Part shown: piece after piece, positions 26,806 through 31,735 of the stretch
Numbering within the stretch: position 1 is the stretch's first letter
How the letters are laid out: the number at the start of each line of letters is the position of its first letter
Source: Chryseobacterium aureum
GTDB lineage: Bacteria; Bacteroidota; Bacteroidia; Flavobacteriales; Weeksellaceae
DNA: 64,000 bases
Assembly: GCF_003971235.1 (NCBI RefSeq)
Contig: NZ_CP034661.1
Span: 4,154,001 to 4,218,000, forward strand
Direction: 5' to 3'
Translations under genes and position numbers: made by a program
Notes under the pieces: model-generated
The model's input: the letters and a program-made list of their open reading frames with translations, nothing else
What the model was told of the DNA's origin: nothing
The model's database searches: none

Positions 26806-26900
26806 AATCAATGTTAATTGATTCCCCTTAGCTCCCTAAAAATAAAAAGCTCCTGAAATTAAAACTTTGCGTTTAAGATAACAGAGTAATTCTGTTTTGT
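26806..26900. repeat. Direct repeat copy 1
   Basis: 95 bases identical to 27009-27103, and similar for about 30 more bases (GTCGCAAAGATTTT in both). Its first 18 bases form a small palindrome AATCAAT-GTTA-ATTGATT. Confidence 0.85.
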
Positions 26901-27008
26901 CGAAAAACGCAAAGTCGCAAAGATTTTATAAATTTTATATATAATTTTTAAGACGCAAGAAAATCGAAGATTTTCAGCTAGTAAAAAAATAGATTTTCAG
27001 CTTCAGCT

Positions 27009-27103
27009 AATCAATGTTAATTGATTCCCCTTAGCTCCCTAAAAATAAAAAGCTCCTGAAATTAAAACTTTGCGTTTAAGATAACAGAGTAATTCTGTTT
27101 TGT
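27009..27103. repeat. Direct repeat copy 2
   Basis: Second copy, offset 203 bases from copy 1, with no mismatch over 95 bases. Recent tandem duplication of non-coding DNA. Confidence 0.85.
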
Positions 27104-27185
27104 TGGAAAATCACAAAGTCGCAAAGATTTTCAGTAAGTATATAATAAAAAAGTTATACAATTTACATTAATCCTGCTATCTTCT

Positions 27186-27257
27186 GTCATTCTGAATGTA
27201 ACGTAGTGAAATGAAGAATCTAAGCTTTACATGGGATTCTTCCTTCGTCAGAATGAC
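27186..27257. repeat. Dispersed palindromic element
   Basis: GTCATTCTGA and TCAGAATGAC, 52 bases apart, with inner GAAGAATCT / GGATTCTTC arms. Related elements: 60703-60806 (full), a half-site at 33417-33438 and a compressed hairpin near 34480-34494. Confidence 0.7.
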
Positions 27258-27424
27258 AATAGTGTAAATTTGTATTAGTTGTCATAAAAAATAAAAAGTA
27301 TTTAATTTTGTCGCAGATAAAATCCTCGCGCCTTAAAACAGATTTTTTAATATTATTTTGCGTCTTTGCGTATCCAAAACCACCCCAAAATTGTGAAAAT
27401 GATAAAATAATATCAAAAAAGATT

Positions 27425-27432
27425 TATCTTTG
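27425..27432 (+). promoter_or_regulatory. -7 element before the first mini-ORF
   Basis: TATCTTTG followed by CG, 12 bases before the ATG at 27445. A perfect TAnnTTTG match. Confidence 0.55.
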
Positions 27433-27444
27433 CGCCAGAAAATT

Positions 27445-27573
27445 ATGACAATACAAAGAGCACATATCAATGCAGAACTATTCGGAAGTCCTTCTGATAA
27501 AGGATTATTCGGGTATGATGAGGTGATATGGAATGAGGCGAAATGTGCTGACTTTGGAAATTATTTACTGTAA
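27445..27573 (+). CDS. Mini-ORF, 42 residues, upstream of tRNA island
   Basis: Starts MTIQRAHINAELFGSPSDKG and ends FGNYLL. It has a promoter motif 12 bases upstream and a strong terminator 31 bases downstream, so it forms a complete small transcription unit. It could be a small protein, a leader peptide whose transcript ends at the terminator, or an ORF by chance inside a small RNA. No homologue recognised. Confidence 0.5.
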   Translation: MTIQRAHINAELFGSPSDKGLFGYDEVIWNEAKCADFGNYLL

Positions 27574-27603
27574 ACTTGTAAAAAATTAATCAAAATACAA
27601 CAG

Positions 27604-27638
27604 AAACGCCTCGGAAAACCGAGGCGTTTTTTGTTTTT
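27604..27638 (+). terminator. Terminator of the first mini-ORF unit
   Basis: 11-bp stem AAACGCCTCGG / CCGAGGCGTTT, loop AAAA, then a T-run broken by one G. Confidence 0.9.
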
Positions 27639-27884
27639 TTAGGTCAGAAATTATTTAGAATGAAAAAAAATAACCATAAACATGAAAATTTTTTAATCAA
27701 CAATGAAACTTTAATACGATAAAATAGAGTGATAAGCAACCCGGTGAGAGACAGTCATTTAGGTAATTAAAATATCTGCAGTGTATTGCGGACAGAAATT
27801 CTCTACTCTAAATTTAATACGTAATAATCTGATTATCAATATTTTAATTTGAAAATTTATTTGCGGGTTAAAAAAAATCATATT

Positions 27885-27891
27885 TACTTTG
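27885..27891 (+). promoter_or_regulatory. -7 element before the second mini-ORF
   Basis: TACTTTG followed by CAACCGA, about 70 bases before the ATG at 27962. The gap 27639-27884 shows no ORF. Confidence 0.45.
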
Positions 27892-27961
27892 CAACCGAAA
27901 ATTGAAAGCAACAGGTTTTCAGGATTCAATTAAAAATAATTTAGAAACAAACAAAAATAAA

Positions 27962-28087
27962 ATGAAACAGTTACACAACATATTCAATCAATATTCAAGA
28001 CTATTCGGACAGGAGCCGACAGGGGTTGCGTGTATTCTTGAAAGTGGAATTGTGGATAAAAGGTGCTTATATACGTGGGTCAGCTAA
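27962..28087 (+). CDS. Mini-ORF, 41 residues, upstream of tRNA array
   Basis: Starts MKQLHNIFNQYSRLFGQEPT and ends LYTWVS. A TTG-initiated extension to 27902 is possible but less likely. It is followed 24 bases later by a GC-rich terminator, so again a promoter, short ORF, terminator unit. It shares only short LFG motifs with the 27445 product. Possible attenuator/leader peptide or small protein. Confidence 0.5.
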   Translation: MKQLHNIFNQYSRLFGQEPTGVACILESGIVDKRCLYTWVS

Positions 28088-28111
28088 TGATCTCTTACGT
28101 TTAAATAGATG

Positions 28112-28141
28112 AAGCGCCTCCCGAAAAGAGGCGCTTTTTTT
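28112..28141 (+). terminator. Terminator before the tRNA array
   Basis: Stem AAGCGCCTC / GAGGCGCTT with loop CCGAAAA and a run of seven T. Confidence 0.9.
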
Positions 28142-28148
28142 ATGGTTT

Positions 28149-28207
28149 CTTTAGCTTATTGCGCCGGTCTGTTGAACCGGAGAACAGGGTTCGAAATGCA
28201 AAGCATT
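28149..28207 (+). pseudogene. tRNA-Asn-like remnant
   Basis: An intact anticodon arm CCGGT-CTGTTGA-ACCGG (anticodon GTT) sits between a shortened D region (AGCTTATTGCG) and a decayed T region (GGGTTCGAAATG). Acceptor ends no longer pair. It resembles the full tRNA-Asn at 28992. Confidence 0.5.
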
Positions 28208-28237
28208 CGTGAACATACTGAAGATACCAAAATACAA

Positions 28238-28311
28238 AATCTCATAGCTCAATTGGTTAGAGCGTCGACCTGATACGTCGAAGGTTGAAGGTTCGATTCC
28301 TTCTGGGATTA
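28238..28311 (+). tRNA. tRNA-Ile (GAT), copy 1
   Basis: 74 nt with all stems. Acceptor AATCTCA/TGGGATT (starts with A-U pairs, unusual for tRNA-Ile), D-stem GCTC/GAGC, anticodon stem TCGAC/GTCGA with loop CTGATAC, T-arm GAAGG-TTCGATT-CCTTC, discriminator A. No encoded CCA. Confidence 0.85.
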
Positions 28312-28381
28312 CAAAAATGTGAATTGTGAAATTAAAAATTGACAAGCGAAGCGAATTGATTATTGACGATTCACAAAATTA
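28312..28381. repeat. Spacer palindrome (MITE-like), copy 1
   Basis: TGTGAAT ... ATTCACA arms around a GACAAGCGAAGCGAATTGAT core. A second copy follows tRNA-Ile 2 (28460-28529), and a diverged copy lies far away at 50766-50826, so this is a dispersed element captured in the array. Confidence 0.65.
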
Positions 28382-28385
28382 AAAC

Positions 28386-28459
28386 AATCTCATAGCTCAA
28401 TTGGTTAGAGCGTCGACCTGATACGTCGAAGGTTGAAGGTTCGATTCCTTCTGGGATTA
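28386..28459 (+). tRNA. tRNA-Ile (GAT), copy 2
   Basis: Identical in sequence to copy 1. The whole 148-base unit (tRNA plus spacer) is duplicated with one difference in the spacer. Confidence 0.85.
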
Positions 28460-28529
28460 CAAAAATGTGAATTGTGAAATTAAAAATTGACAAGCGAAGC
28501 GAATTGATTATTGACGATTCACAAGATTA
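28460..28529. repeat. Spacer palindrome (MITE-like), copy 2
   Basis: Same element as 28312-28381, differing at one base (ACAAGATT for ACAAAATT). Confidence 0.65.
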
Positions 28530-28533
28530 AAAC

Positions 28534-28607
28534 AATCTCATAGCTCAAATGGTTAGAGCACCGGTCTTTTAAACCGGGGGTTGAAAGTTCAAATCTTTAT
28601 GGGATTA
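28534..28607 (+). tRNA. tRNA-Lys (TTT)
   Basis: 74 nt. Acceptor AATCTCA/TGGGATT is the same as in the preceding tRNA-Ile genes. D-stem GCTC/GAGC, anticodon stem CCGGT/ACCGG with loop CTTTTAA, T-arm GAAAG-TTCAAAT-CTTTA with one end mismatch. Sharing an acceptor stem with Ile genes suggests recombination between array members. Confidence 0.8.
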
Positions 28608-28614
28608 CAAAAAC

Positions 28615-28688
28615 GGTTCCGTAGCTCAATTGGATAGAGCATGGGTTTTCTAAACCCAGGGTTAGAGGTTCAAGTCCTCTCGGAATCA
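28615..28688 (+). tRNA. tRNA-Arg (TCT)
   Basis: 74 nt. Acceptor GGTTCCG/CGGAATC, D-stem GCTC/GAGC, anticodon stem TGGGT/ACCCA with loop TTTCTAA, T-arm AGAGG-TTCAAGT-CCTCT. A regular cloverleaf. Confidence 0.87.
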
Positions 28689-28695
28689 CAAAAAA

Positions 28696-28752
28696 GGTTC
28701 ATGGAAACTTTCTGATCCGGCTGTCTCCCGGAAAAGAAACAGAAATGAACCC
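28696..28752 (+). ncRNA. Rod-like hairpin, possible tRNA-Asp remnant
   Basis: 57 nt. Outer pairs GGTTCA/TGAACC, middle TTTCTG/CAGAAA and an inner stem TCCGG/CCGGA with a 7-nt loop CTGTCTC (would-be anticodon GTC). No D-arm and no T-arm. It keeps the place and size order of a tRNA in the array but cannot be a normal one. Confidence 0.4.
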
Positions 28753-28757
28753 CAAAG

Positions 28758-28829
28758 CTGGAAAGATAACGGTGGTTGTTTACCCGTCTTGGACGCGGGA
28801 GGTCGCAAGTTCGAATCTTGCTTTCCAGA
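28758..28829 (+). tRNA. tRNA-Pro (TGG), weak D-arm
   Basis: 72 nt. Acceptor CTGGAAA/TTTCCAG perfect, anticodon stem CCCGT/GCGGG with loop CTTGGAC, T-arm GCAAG-TTCGAAT-CTTGC perfect. The D region (GATAACGGTGGTTGTTTA) allows only a short AAC/GTT stem. Confidence 0.78.
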
Positions 28830-28835
28830 CAATTT

Positions 28836-28908
28836 GTTCCATTAGCATAGGGGTACGTGCATTCGGCTTTCTACCGAAAAGACAAGGGTTCGATCCCCTT
28901 ATGGAATA
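28836..28908 (+). tRNA. tRNA-Glu (TTC), copy 1
   Basis: 73 nt. Acceptor GTTCCAT/ATGGAAT, D-stem GCAT/GTGC, anticodon stem TTCGG/CCGAA with loop CTTTCTA, T-arm AAGGG-TTCGATC-CCCTT, discriminator A. Confidence 0.83.
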
Positions 28909-28913
28909 CCCAT

Positions 28914-28987
28914 AATTTCGTAGCTCAAGTGGTTAGAGTGTCGGTCTGATACACCGAAGGTTGAAGGTTCGAGTCCTTCCGGAATTA
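28914..28987 (+). tRNA. tRNA-Ile (GAT), copy 3
   Basis: 74 nt. Acceptor AATTTCG/CGGAATT, D-stem GCTC/GAGT, anticodon stem TCGGT/ACCGA with loop CTGATAC, T-arm GAAGG-TTCGAGT-CCTTC. Diverged from copies 1 and 2. Confidence 0.84.
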
Positions 28988-28991
28988 CAAT

Positions 28992-29065
28992 GATTTTGTA
29001 GCTCAAATGGTTAGAGCACCGGTCTGTTAAACTGGAAGTTGAAAGTTCGAATCTTTCCAGAATCG
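28992..29065 (+). tRNA. tRNA-Asn (GTT)
   Basis: 74 nt. Acceptor GATTTTG/CAGAATC, D-stem GCTC/GAGC, anticodon stem CCGGT/ACTGG with loop CTGTTAA, T-arm GAAAG-TTCGAAT-CTTTC, discriminator G as usual for tRNA-Asn. Confidence 0.86.
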
Positions 29066-29103
29066 CAGGTAACTAATTGTTAATTGTTTCAGGAGAAAAA
29101 GTA

Positions 29104-29161
29104 AAAGTTTGTCGAGAGCAGAAGATCTTTACGCCAAACACGAAAAATAGAGACAGGCTTT
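29104..29161 (+). ncRNA. Array hairpin element A
   Basis: Stem AAAGTTTGTC / GACAGGCTTT (G-U wobbles keep pairing) around the conserved loop start GAGAGCAGAAGATCTTTA. One of five related copies in the array, followed by T-rich sequence. Confidence 0.65.
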
Positions 29162-29217
29162 TCTTCTCTCCGGATGAATTAGGAATTGAATAGTGATCAT
29201 TTATAAATTTTTAGGTA

Positions 29218-29277
29218 AAATAAAGTTTGTCAAGCGCAGAAGTTCTTCAAACAAATTGAGACAGACTTTATTTTTTT
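29218..29277 (+). ncRNA. Array hairpin element B
   Basis: 14-bp stem AAATAAAGTTTGTC / GACAGACTTTATTT then a run of T. Loop starts AAGCGCAGAAGTTCTTCA, the most diverged core of the five. Confidence 0.68.
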
Positions 29278-29282
29278 AATCT

Positions 29283-29364
29283 GATGGTTCGCCGAAGTGG
29301 AAGAGTCGGGGCGGTCTGCAAAACCGTTGTATCAACTGAGTGGGTTTGAATCCCATAGCCATCT
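29283..29364 (+). tRNA. tRNA-Cys (GCA) with Tyr-like type II body
   Basis: 82 nt. Acceptor GATGGTT/AGCCATC, D-stem CCGA/TCGG with a 10-nt loop, anticodon stem GCGGT/ACCGT with loop CTGCAAA, a 12-nt variable region and T-arm GTGGG-TTTGAAT-CCCAT. Discriminator T fits Cys identity. Ordinary tRNA-Cys has a short variable loop; this body matches the tRNA-Tyr at 29569. Confidence 0.78.
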
Positions 29365-29450
29365 CAATGTAAAAACTATAGGAGATATAAGAATCTTTTA
29401 TCAATGATCTTTTATCATCTATAACAAAGAATATCCTTTATTAATAAAAG

Positions 29451-29519
29451 GAAAAGGCTGTCGAGCGCAGAAGATCTTTAGTTAAACATTCAATATATGG
29501 ACAGACCTTTTCTTTTTTT
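29451..29519 (+). ncRNA. Array hairpin element C
   Basis: Stem GAAAAGG-CTGTC / GACAG-A-CCTTTTC (one bulged A) around GAGCGCAGAAGATCTTTA, then TTTTTTT. Strong terminator shape. Confidence 0.7.
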
Positions 29520-29568
29520 GAAAGGAAAAAAATGAGGAATTATGTAGTACTTATTGCTCATAAAATTT

Positions 29569-29655
29569 GGAAGTACGCCGAAGTTGGAGAGTCGGGGCAG
29601 ACTGTAAATCTGTTGCTTCATTGCTGAGTAGGTTCGAATCCTACTACTTCCACCA
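29569..29655 (+). tRNA. tRNA-Tyr (GTA) with encoded CCA
   Basis: Acceptor GGAAGTA/TACTTCC, D-stem CCGA/TCGG, anticodon stem GCAGA/TCTGT with loop CTGTAAA, long variable arm, T-arm GTAGG-TTCGAAT-CCTAC, discriminator A and CCA at 29653-29655. A normal type II tRNA-Tyr. Confidence 0.9.
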
Positions 29656-29656
29656 A

Positions 29657-29727
29657 CCGCTGATAATGTAACGGCAGCATGCAGGAAATGTACTCTTGTT
29701 GTTCAGGTTCGATTCCTGGTCAGTGGC
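29657..29727 (+). tRNA. tRNA-Thr-like (TGT), aberrant anticodon loop
   Basis: 71 nt, one base after the Tyr CCA. Acceptor CCGCTGA/TCAGTGG, anticodon stem CAGGA/TCTTG, T-arm TCAGG-TTCGATT-CCTGG. The loop AATGTAC has A in place of the near-universal U33, and the D-stem is weak. The anticodon assignment is therefore tentative. Confidence 0.6.
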
Positions 29728-29732
29728 TTAAT

Positions 29733-29804
29733 GCTCTATTCGTCTAACGGTGAGGACGCCTGCCTTTCGAGCAGAAAATAAGGGTTCGATTCCCTTATAG
29801 AGTA
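29733..29804 (+). tRNA. tRNA-Glu (TTC), copy 2
   Basis: 72 nt. Acceptor GCTCTAT/ATAGAGT, D-stem GTCT/GGAC, anticodon stem CCTGC/GCAGA (end mismatch) with loop CTTTCGA, T-stem AAGGG/CCCTT with loop TTCGATT. Its D and anticodon arms resemble ordinary bacterial tRNA-Glu more than copy 1 does. Confidence 0.78.
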
Positions 29805-29808
29805 CTGG

Positions 29809-29892
29809 ATGTGAATAGCTGGCCAATATTGAATGAATATAATACCATGAAAGTTCAGATTTTTTAAAAAATTGGCCAGTTACCATTCACAT
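29809..29892. repeat. Long inverted repeat in array spacer
   Basis: ATGTGAAT (29809-29816) pairs with 29885-29892 and CTGGCCAAT (29819-29827) with 29871-29879. It makes a strong hairpin between tRNA-Glu copy 2 and element D. Confidence 0.75.
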
Positions 29893-29912
29893 AAAAAATA
29901 AAGAAAAGAGAA

Positions 29913-29972
29913 AAAAGGACTGTCGAGCGCAGAAGATCTTTAGTCAATAAAAACAGACAGCCTTTTAATTTT
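29913..29972 (+). ncRNA. Array hairpin element D
   Basis: Stem AAAAGG-A-CTGTC / GACAG-CCTTTT around GAGCGCAGAAGATCTTTA, then AATTTTTTTT. Confidence 0.7.
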
Positions 29973-30000
29973 TTTTAAATACAATACAATTAGGAAATGA

Positions 30001-30071
30001 GAAAGGTTTGTCAGGCGCAGAAGATCTTTACAAACACGAACAGGCATAGTTTATCAATAGACAAAGCTTTC
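30001..30071 (+). ncRNA. Array hairpin element E, weaker copy
   Basis: Stem GAAAGGTTTGTC / GACAAAGCTTTC with one mismatch, core AGGCGCAGAAGATCTTTA. No T-run follows, so this copy would not terminate. Confidence 0.55.
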
Positions 30072-30149
30072 TCAAACCTAAATACAATAAGAGCAATGAG
30101 CAATAAATAATAATAAAAGAGAAAATATTACTCATTACTAATAAGTGAC

Positions 30150-30223
30150 GCCTCTCTATTCCAATTGGCAGAGAAAACGGCTTTAAACCCCGTAAAGTCC
30201 CAGTTCGAATCTGGGGAGAGGTA
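30150..30223 (+). tRNA. tRNA-Leu-like (TAA) with short variable loop
   Basis: 74 nt. Acceptor GCCTCTC/GAGAGGT, a short D-stem, anticodon stem ACGGC/CCCGT (C-C at the loop end) with loop TTTAAAC, a 5-nt variable loop and T-arm CCCAG-TTCGAAT-CTGGG. Leu tRNAs normally have a long variable arm, so charging by LeuRS is uncertain. Confidence 0.65.
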
Positions 30224-30304
30224 CAGGATATAAGCAATGAATGATGAGTAATTGAACAGCATAAAAAATTACTTATTACTGATTATTCATTACTCATAAA
30301 CTCT

Positions 30305-30380
30305 GCGGGAATGGTGGAATGGCAGACACTCTTGATTTAGGATCAAGCTTTTGGGGGTTCGAATCCCTCTTCCCGTACCA
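30305..30380 (+). tRNA. tRNA-Leu (TAG) with short variable loop, CCA encoded
   Basis: Acceptor GCGGGAA/TTCCCGT, D region GTGG...CAC like tRNA-Leu, anticodon stem CTTGA/TCAAG with loop TTTAGGA, a variable loop of about 5 nt, T-arm GGGGG-TTCGAAT-CCCTC, discriminator A and CCA. The long variable arm of standard tRNA-Leu is missing. Confidence 0.78.
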
Positions 30381-30396
30381 AACATAAAAGATCAGA

Positions 30397-30436
30397 GATC
30401 AATGATTGCTGAGCAATTGATCAACTATCATTGATC
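30397..30436. repeat. Inverted repeat in array spacer
   Basis: GATCAATGAT (30397-30406) and ATCATTGATC (30427-30436), perfect, between tRNA-Leu and tRNA-Phe. A similar but weaker hairpin follows tRNA-Phe. Confidence 0.65.
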
Positions 30437-30447
30437 AATTATAATAT

Positions 30448-30520
30448 GGAAGAGTGGTGTAGCAGGTCTGCACGTTAGTCTGAAAAACTGAAGGTACAGG
30501 TTCGATTCCTGTCTGTTCCA
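30448..30520 (+). tRNA. tRNA-Phe (GAA)
   Basis: 73 nt. Acceptor GGAAGAG/CTGTTCC with one G-G mismatch, D-stem GTG/CAC, anticodon stem TTAGT/ACTGA with loop CTGAAAA, 4-nt variable loop, T-arm ACAGG-TTCGATT-CCTGT, discriminator A. Confidence 0.78.
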
Positions 30521-30589
30521 CAAATATGAATGACCAATGATTGCTGAGCACTTTATCAATCATCATTGATCAATCATCAATTATAAAAC

Positions 30590-30661
30590 TGATTCATAGT
30601 GTAATGGGCAGCACACAAGATTTTGATTCTTGGAGTTTAGGTTCGAGTCCTAATGAATTAA
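30590..30661 (+). tRNA. tRNA-Gln (TTG)
   Basis: 72 nt. Acceptor TGATTCA/TGAATTA (U1-A72, as in E. coli tRNA-Gln), D-stem GTGT/GCAC, anticodon stem CAAGA/TCTTG with loop TTTTGAT, T-arm TTAGG-TTCGAGT-CCTAA. Confidence 0.83.
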
Positions 30662-30669
30662 CAACATTT

Positions 30670-30740
30670 ACTCTGATGGTGTAATGGCAGCATCTCAGTC
30701 TCCAAAACTGATGGTATCGGTTCGAGTCCGGTTCGGAGTG
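30670..30740 (+). tRNA. tRNA-Trp (CCA anticodon)
   Basis: 71 nt. Acceptor ACTCTGA/TCGGAGT, anticodon stem TCAGT/ACTGA with loop CTCCAAA, T-arm ATCGG-TTCGAGT-CCGGT, discriminator G as in bacterial tRNA-Trp. Last tRNA of the array, 78 bases before the YkuK-like gene. Confidence 0.83.
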
Positions 30741-30818
30741 CAAAAATAGAAAATGAGTGACAGGTTGTCATTCATCAATTATCAACAATCAATTATAATT
30801 TTAAAACATGTAGAAAAA

Positions 30819-31304
30819 ATGGAAACGCAACAACAAACATGGCAGAATATGAATGGAAAAATTTTCCAACATTCTATCACAGAGCTGGTAGAACAAGCCA
30901 TCATTCGCGAACAGGCTAACGGACACCGTCTGAAAGTATGTGTGGGATCAGACTCCCATGTATACGGAGAGGCGATCAGCTATGCTACGGCAGTAGTATT
31001 CATTCGTGAAGGAAAAGGAGCGTTTACCTTTATCAGAAAAGAAAGAGAAATACAGAGTATCAGTATCAAGGAGCGAATGCTGAATGAAGTCAACAAATCG
31101 GTTGAAATTGCATACGCGATCTGCTCTGTGCTGGATGCTTATGGTGTGGAAATGGAGGTACACGCAGACATTAATACCGACCCGGATTTTAAATCCAATG
31201 CAGCATTAAAAGATGCCATGGGATATATTCTGGGAATGGGTTATGTGTTCAAGGCGAAACCTTATGCTTTCGCAAGTTCCAACTGTGCTGATATGATGGT
31301 GTAA
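30819..31304 (+). CDS. YkuK/DUF458 RNase H-like protein
   Basis: 161 residues from the ATG at 30819. A longer frame from 30753 would translate array spacer. Fold signature: KVCVGSDSHVYG (first strand with Asp), ATAVVFIREGKGAFTFIRKER, and a second half with EVHADINTDPDFKSN (Asp cluster) and GYVFKAKPYAFASSNCADM. This is the DUF458 family, predicted to have an RNase H-like fold. Following the tRNA array directly and leading the RNA-processing block, it may act on RNA ends. Catalytic activity is predicted by family, not shown. Confidence 0.85.
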   Translation: METQQQTWQNMNGKIFQHSITELVEQAIIREQANGHRLKVCVGSDSHVYGEAISYATAVVFIREGKGAFTFIRKEREIQSISIKERMLNEVNKSVEIAYAICSVLDAYGVEMEVHADINTDPDFKSNAALKDAMGYILGMGYVFKAKPYAFASSNCADMMV

Positions 31305-31363
31305 TAAAGCTGGAAGAGGGATGTAAGAAGATGGAAGCTTAAAGAAATATAAGAAATTAAATC

Positions 31364-31735
31364 ATGGAAAAAACAAAAAGATTATTATTTCTGGATGATA
31401 TACGATACCCAATTGAGGCTTATCATTACACCAAACAGGATATGTTCCTCAGAAGCGACTGGCACATTGTTCGTAATTACGAGCAGTTCATCAGCAGGAT
31501 TTTGGAAAAAGGACTTCCGGAAATGATTTCTTTTGACCATGATCTTGCAGACGAACATTATTTGAAACAAAATTCTCAGGAATTTATTGAAAAAACAGGA
31601 TACGACTGTGCCAAATGGCTGATAGAATATTGCATGGACCATCATCTGGATCTTCCAAAATTCTATTGCCACTCCATGAATCCGGTAGGAAAAGAAAATA
31701 TCTTAAGCCTGCTGCAAAACTTTAAAGAATGGTAA
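31364..31735 (+). CDS. Cyclic-phosphate-processing receiver (cREC) protein
   Basis: 123 residues. RLLFLDDIRYP at the start, ISFDHDLADEHY in the middle, TGYDCAKWLIEYC and FYCHSMNPVGKENI near the end. This is the diagnostic pattern of the cREC family, a receiver-like fold predicted in comparative genomics of RNA repair systems to process cyclic phosphates at broken RNA ends. It overlaps the next gene by one base (TAATG), so the two are translated together. Its presence next to an RNA ligase is what links the block to RNA repair. Confidence 0.9.
   Translation: MEKTKRLLFLDDIRYPIEAYHYTKQDMFLRSDWHIVRNYEQFISRILEKGLPEMISFDHDLADEHYLKQNSQEFIEKTGYDCAKWLIEYCMDHHLDLPKFYCHSMNPVGKENILSLLQNFKEW

Larger units (their letters stand above)
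26748..27424. other. Non-coding gap with duplicated segment and palindromic element
   Basis: No ORF is supported. The gap holds a 95-base perfect direct repeat (26806-26900 and 27009-27103), a GTCATTCTGA/TCAGAATGAC palindromic element (27186-27257) and several CGCAAAG/CTTTGCG fragments. It separates the MoxR operon from the tRNA island. Confidence 0.7.

Noticed and set aside
28151..28345. Minus-strand ORF opposite tRNA-Ile copy 1
   Set aside because: It reads GIEPSTFDVSGRRSNQLSYE, the well-known antisense translation of a tRNA gene.
29104..30071. CRISPR-like array
   Set aside because: The repeated core recurs at irregular distances (about 70 to 450 bases) with tRNAs between, inside hairpins; no cas genes.
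30028..30237. Minus-strand ORF opposite the Leu-like tRNA
   Set aside because: Antisense translation of the tRNA at 30150; no promoter or family.
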